Shown piece after piece: positions 63,501-64,000 of a stretch of 64,000 nt of DNA. The stretch lies in NCBI RefSeq assembly GCF_018612875.1, contig NZ_JAGGRI010000017.1, positions 124,001-188,000 of the forward strand. The letters run 5' to 3'. Source of the stretch: Lysobacter sp. ISL-50. GTDB taxonomy: Bacteria > Pseudomonadota > Gammaproteobacteria > Xanthomonadales > Xanthomonadaceae. The notes beneath the pieces are model-generated. The model did no database searches, had not been told where the DNA came from, and saw only the letters and a list, made by a program, of their open reading frames with translations. The first letter of the stretch is position 1; every line of letters begins with the position of its first letter. A program made the translations under genes and the position numbers.

Positions 63501-64000
63501 GATCATCGGCAGCGCCGGCGTCAACACCCTCCTGGTCAACGCTGGCGCGACCTTGATCGGCAACGGCGACCTGGGCGCGGGCAGCGACGTGGTGACTCTC
63601 GGCGGTACCTTGAACACCGGCGCGACCGCGCTGAACCTCGGCGACGGCGACGACACCCTCACCCTGACCGACGGTGCGGCGCTCGGCGGTGTGGGCGTCG
63701 CCGGCGGCGTGGGCGGCAACGATCGGTTGGTGCTCGATACGGCCTCGGGGCTGGTCTTCGACGGCGGCACCACCGCCGGCTTCGAACTCCTGTCGAAGCA
63801 GGGCGCCGGCACCGCCACGATGACCGGCAGTCAAAGCTTCAGCGGTGGCACCACCATCGATGGCGGCACGCTATCCGTGGTCGGTGCGCTGGAAACACCG
63901 ACCGTGGCCATGGCCGATGGGACGACGCTGTCCGTCCAAGGCTCGATGCAAGCGGCCGGCGCGACGACCGCGACGATCACCGGCAGCACCGGTGCGAACA
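57574..64000 (+). CDS. Giant type V autotransporter (ESPR, PATR repeats), partial
   Basis: A single frame is open from ATG 57574 to the window end (2142 codons, no stop). The N-terminus MNRVFRIIWSKSLRAWVVTS is an extended signal peptide region (ESPR), followed after a linker by the hydrophobic signal (ASILMVLLTACAPAWAA). The passenger is made of short Gly/Thr/Asn-rich beta strands that would fold into a long beta-helix. PATR-type repeats recur (for example LTKLGASTQTLTGANTYTGN; LVLTAANTYTGGNTVNNGVL; GTWILTGNNTYTGNTVINNG). From 62,920 onward, long tandem units appear with GDDTLTL motifs. The C-terminal beta-barrel must lie beyond the window. It is a surface adhesin or a biofilm factor; the target is unknown. 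The minus-strand frames in this region are shadows. Confidence 0.93.
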   Translation, partial: MNRVFRIIWSKSLRAWVVTSELSSGRGKGGRTVDERAMTVAEGTLDRKAIEGSPPTMMGPLRASILMVLLTACAPAWAADRWWDPNHTAVGIGGAGTWGTSGAFWSPNSDGVSGPFSAWNNGALDDAFFAGTAGTVTLSGAIAVHNINFQTSGYTLTGGSLTPGGATPTLAVATGTATIDSSITSASGWIKAGGGTLTLNGSNSFGGGIDINGGGLVLNAANSFTGNINATGGNLSIGAIGNAALGNVSNQIYLAGGKSFSSVGAISNRTVNLTGGIASIGGAVGSLFYTGAGGLNVASGVALTNDANNYTGQTQFTQTNGNFSFSSIADLGVASALGAPTTAANGTVVFGPGCCQTFGHYLSYTGTGNSSNRNWLFQPGNYAGPAYLYNSGSGTLRLTGDISATAGTNNGIGFIANTADLELLGVISSNNNRTISFSATSGNAVRLGIANTFTGAAAIGGAGTVEASVIANVGVAGSLGVSSVSINGGNLSYVGAGESSNKPWGISNGSLNSNGTGALSLSGTVGIGGTATLGGNFTGADNVISGVVSGAGSLRSAGNATWTLTGANTYTGSTIVDSGVLRAGTANAFGASTAAQVNGGTLDLNDFDKTFTTLAGTGGTVDLGTATLTLQAAAGTTASYAGNITGSGGLTKLGASTQTLTGANTYTGNTTIGGGVLALDFSPAGGPAGNIVSSSSTLDMAGGRLNVIGAAGESNTQTFNGLNISAGNNTLDAKSGAGGSLTVNLGAITRTGGLMNFNLPVSGNITTTNITLGGWATVNGTDYAKVVGGNILAFTPLDYTNKDNAANWLDNEYITDSTGFFNTVSGTKQLAGLRYTVANSTTVTVDPGQTLGVDGTIIVAPSVLNTNQVITGGTMTGANGGDLGIQQNSTGNFTIASQIIDNGAGMGFVKAGTGLVTLSNPNNSYTGGTRVAQGTLSVGSVKNGGVASSIGASSAASSNLVLEGATLRYTGAGDTSDRGFTFGKSGAIVESGVEVTNAGANLSFGGLVTSPDGANFTKSGAGTLTLANAANDFTGIVTVNGGLLSATTLADGGQASSIGAGGSASANLVLNGGGLQYTGGTITTNRGFTLGNSGGIIDVTAAATTLTDSGIVTGGGRLTKNGAGTLVLTAANTYTGGNTVNNGVLRAGAANVFGALTAATTNLADTAGVMLDLNNFNNVIGPLNGGGANGGNVTLGSGTLRIAAGNGNYSGVISGTGGVWRTDGGTQTFNGCNHTYTGVTNLQGAVLSVNCLANGGAASGIGASSSASSNLVFTNGNLNYTGGTVSIDRGFSLTGYGVIDVVNGTTLGFSGQVVGGGELYKDNAGTLVLSGNNTYTSNTRVRGGILRAGSATAFGTTNSFWLDNTAGVLLDLNNFNANAGALIGGGSLGGNIALGTGTLTIRDGLNQTYVGAITGTGNLVKNGGGNQRLAGCNSTYTGGTTINAGILSVDCLADGGLNSSIGASTSDPANLVINGMLNYVGDGDSTDRRFTIGTSGATLSASGTGIVEFTNTNPVTLSGANTARTLTLTGTNTGYNLLAAQLDNNGAGITSLTKAGTGTWRLTNANSAYTGVTRINGGVLSVDQLANGGLASSIGASSNAAGNLVIGNGSTLRYTGAGDATDRRFTLDTGVTFIESSGTGALQFTNTGAVALTGTNATRTIALGGTNTGANTMGGAIGDNGTGRTTLAKNDSGTWILTGNNTYTGNTVINNGNLMIGNGGTTGNAGAGNVIVDSPTSTLSLNRSDTFTFSGTLSGPGTLAQIGSGTSVLTSANNQIGATTIGGGTLQVDGGLTTPTLGMTGASALTVNGAVQATGGTQAALTGDAGNQSIVVNGTLLANGDLGDGSDTVNLTGTLNTGVGALNLGAGDDTLTLNDGAAIAGVGVDAGTGSADNLVINNAADLTFSGAGVAGFEQLTKQNTGVLTMTGSQAFSAGTAIQGGTLDVDGALDTPTVAMSDGTTLNVDGTVQAAGGTATAIIGSAGVNTLLVNAGATLIGNGDLGAGSDVVTLGGTLNTGATALNLGDGDDTLTLTDGAALGGVGVAGGVGGNDRLVLDTASGLVFDGGTTAGFELLSKQGAGTATMTGSQSFSGGTTIDGGTLSVVGALETPTVAMADGTTLSVQGSMQAAGATTATITGSTGAN
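62920..64000 (+). repeat. Tandem repeats of about 470 bp in the autotransporter
   Basis: Units begin at 62920, 63388 and 63862, that is 468 and 474 bp apart (156 and 158 codons). Each starts with GGTLxVxGxLxTPT, continues with an ALTVNGAVQA-like strand, a GNGDLGDGSDTVNL-type turn, a LNLGxGDDTLTLxDGA motif and a FExLxKQxxGxxTMTGSQ end. The third is cut off by the window. Confidence 0.88.

Overview
The window is GC-rich, densely coded DNA from a Gram-negative bacterium. The mix of secreted plant-polysaccharide hydrolases, an ESPR-type autotransporter, a CRP/Clp-like site and high-GC codon use suggests a gammaproteobacterium of the Xanthomonadaceae, such as a Lysobacter-like soil or plant-associated species. 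That placement is an inference; no rRNA or housekeeping marker is present to prove it.

Region 1 (about 1-12.7 kb) is the end of a hemicellulose, most likely xyloglucan, utilisation locus. It holds the C-terminal part of a sugar/H+ symporter, a short LacI-type DNA-binding protein with a SHOCT-like tail, a secreted GH5 endoglucanase, a GH51 arabinofuranosidase, a GH29 alpha-L-fucosidase, a GH31 alpha-xylosidase with an inserted PA14 domain, and a GH97 gene that is broken off before its catalytic centre. A minus-strand gene resembling polymorphic-toxin proteins sits inside it. A gene-poor, degenerate stretch follows (12.7-14.1 kb).

Region 2 (14.1-43.6 kb) is a nearly complete extracellular contractile injection system (eCIS, Afp/PVC/MAC-like). 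A sigma-54 activator gene lies upstream, then a near-consensus -24/-12 promoter, then 21 tightly packed co-directional genes: a small conserved protein, a DUF4255 cap, a 457-aa accessory protein, two sheaths, two tube proteins, a DUF5908 protein, a LysM hub protein, a VgrG-like spike, a PAAR tip, a gp25-like protein, two very large baseplate proteins, an S74 fibre, a tape-measure protein, a vWD-like membrane-anchored protein, an FN3-like secreted protein, two possible cargo proteins (one a 1240-aa DUF4157 protein) and an AAA+ ATPase. Downstream lie a LecB-like calcium lectin and a lipoprotein with one c-type heme motif.

Region 3 (46.6-55.7 kb) is an insertion-sequence graveyard: two IS3-family remnants and one IS5-family remnant. 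Among them lies a patchwork that may be an undescribed biosynthetic system. It has a 43-codon peptide gene with a C-terminal GCCGS core, translationally coupled to a class III aminotransferase; a heme-oxygenase-like iron enzyme fused to a VOC domain; a frameshifted membrane protein with its own GCCGSC motif; and a GNAT plus Fe(II)/2OG dioxygenase operon with a perfect 17-bp palindrome upstream. A promoter-like element is repeated in front of the peptide operon and the frameshifted gene.

Region 4 (56-64 kb) contains a sulfotransferase and the start of a giant type V autotransporter (more than 2,140 residues, open at the window edge) with ESPR, PATR-like repeats and long tandem repeats of about 157 residues. 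No CRISPR array, rRNA or intact tRNA was seen.
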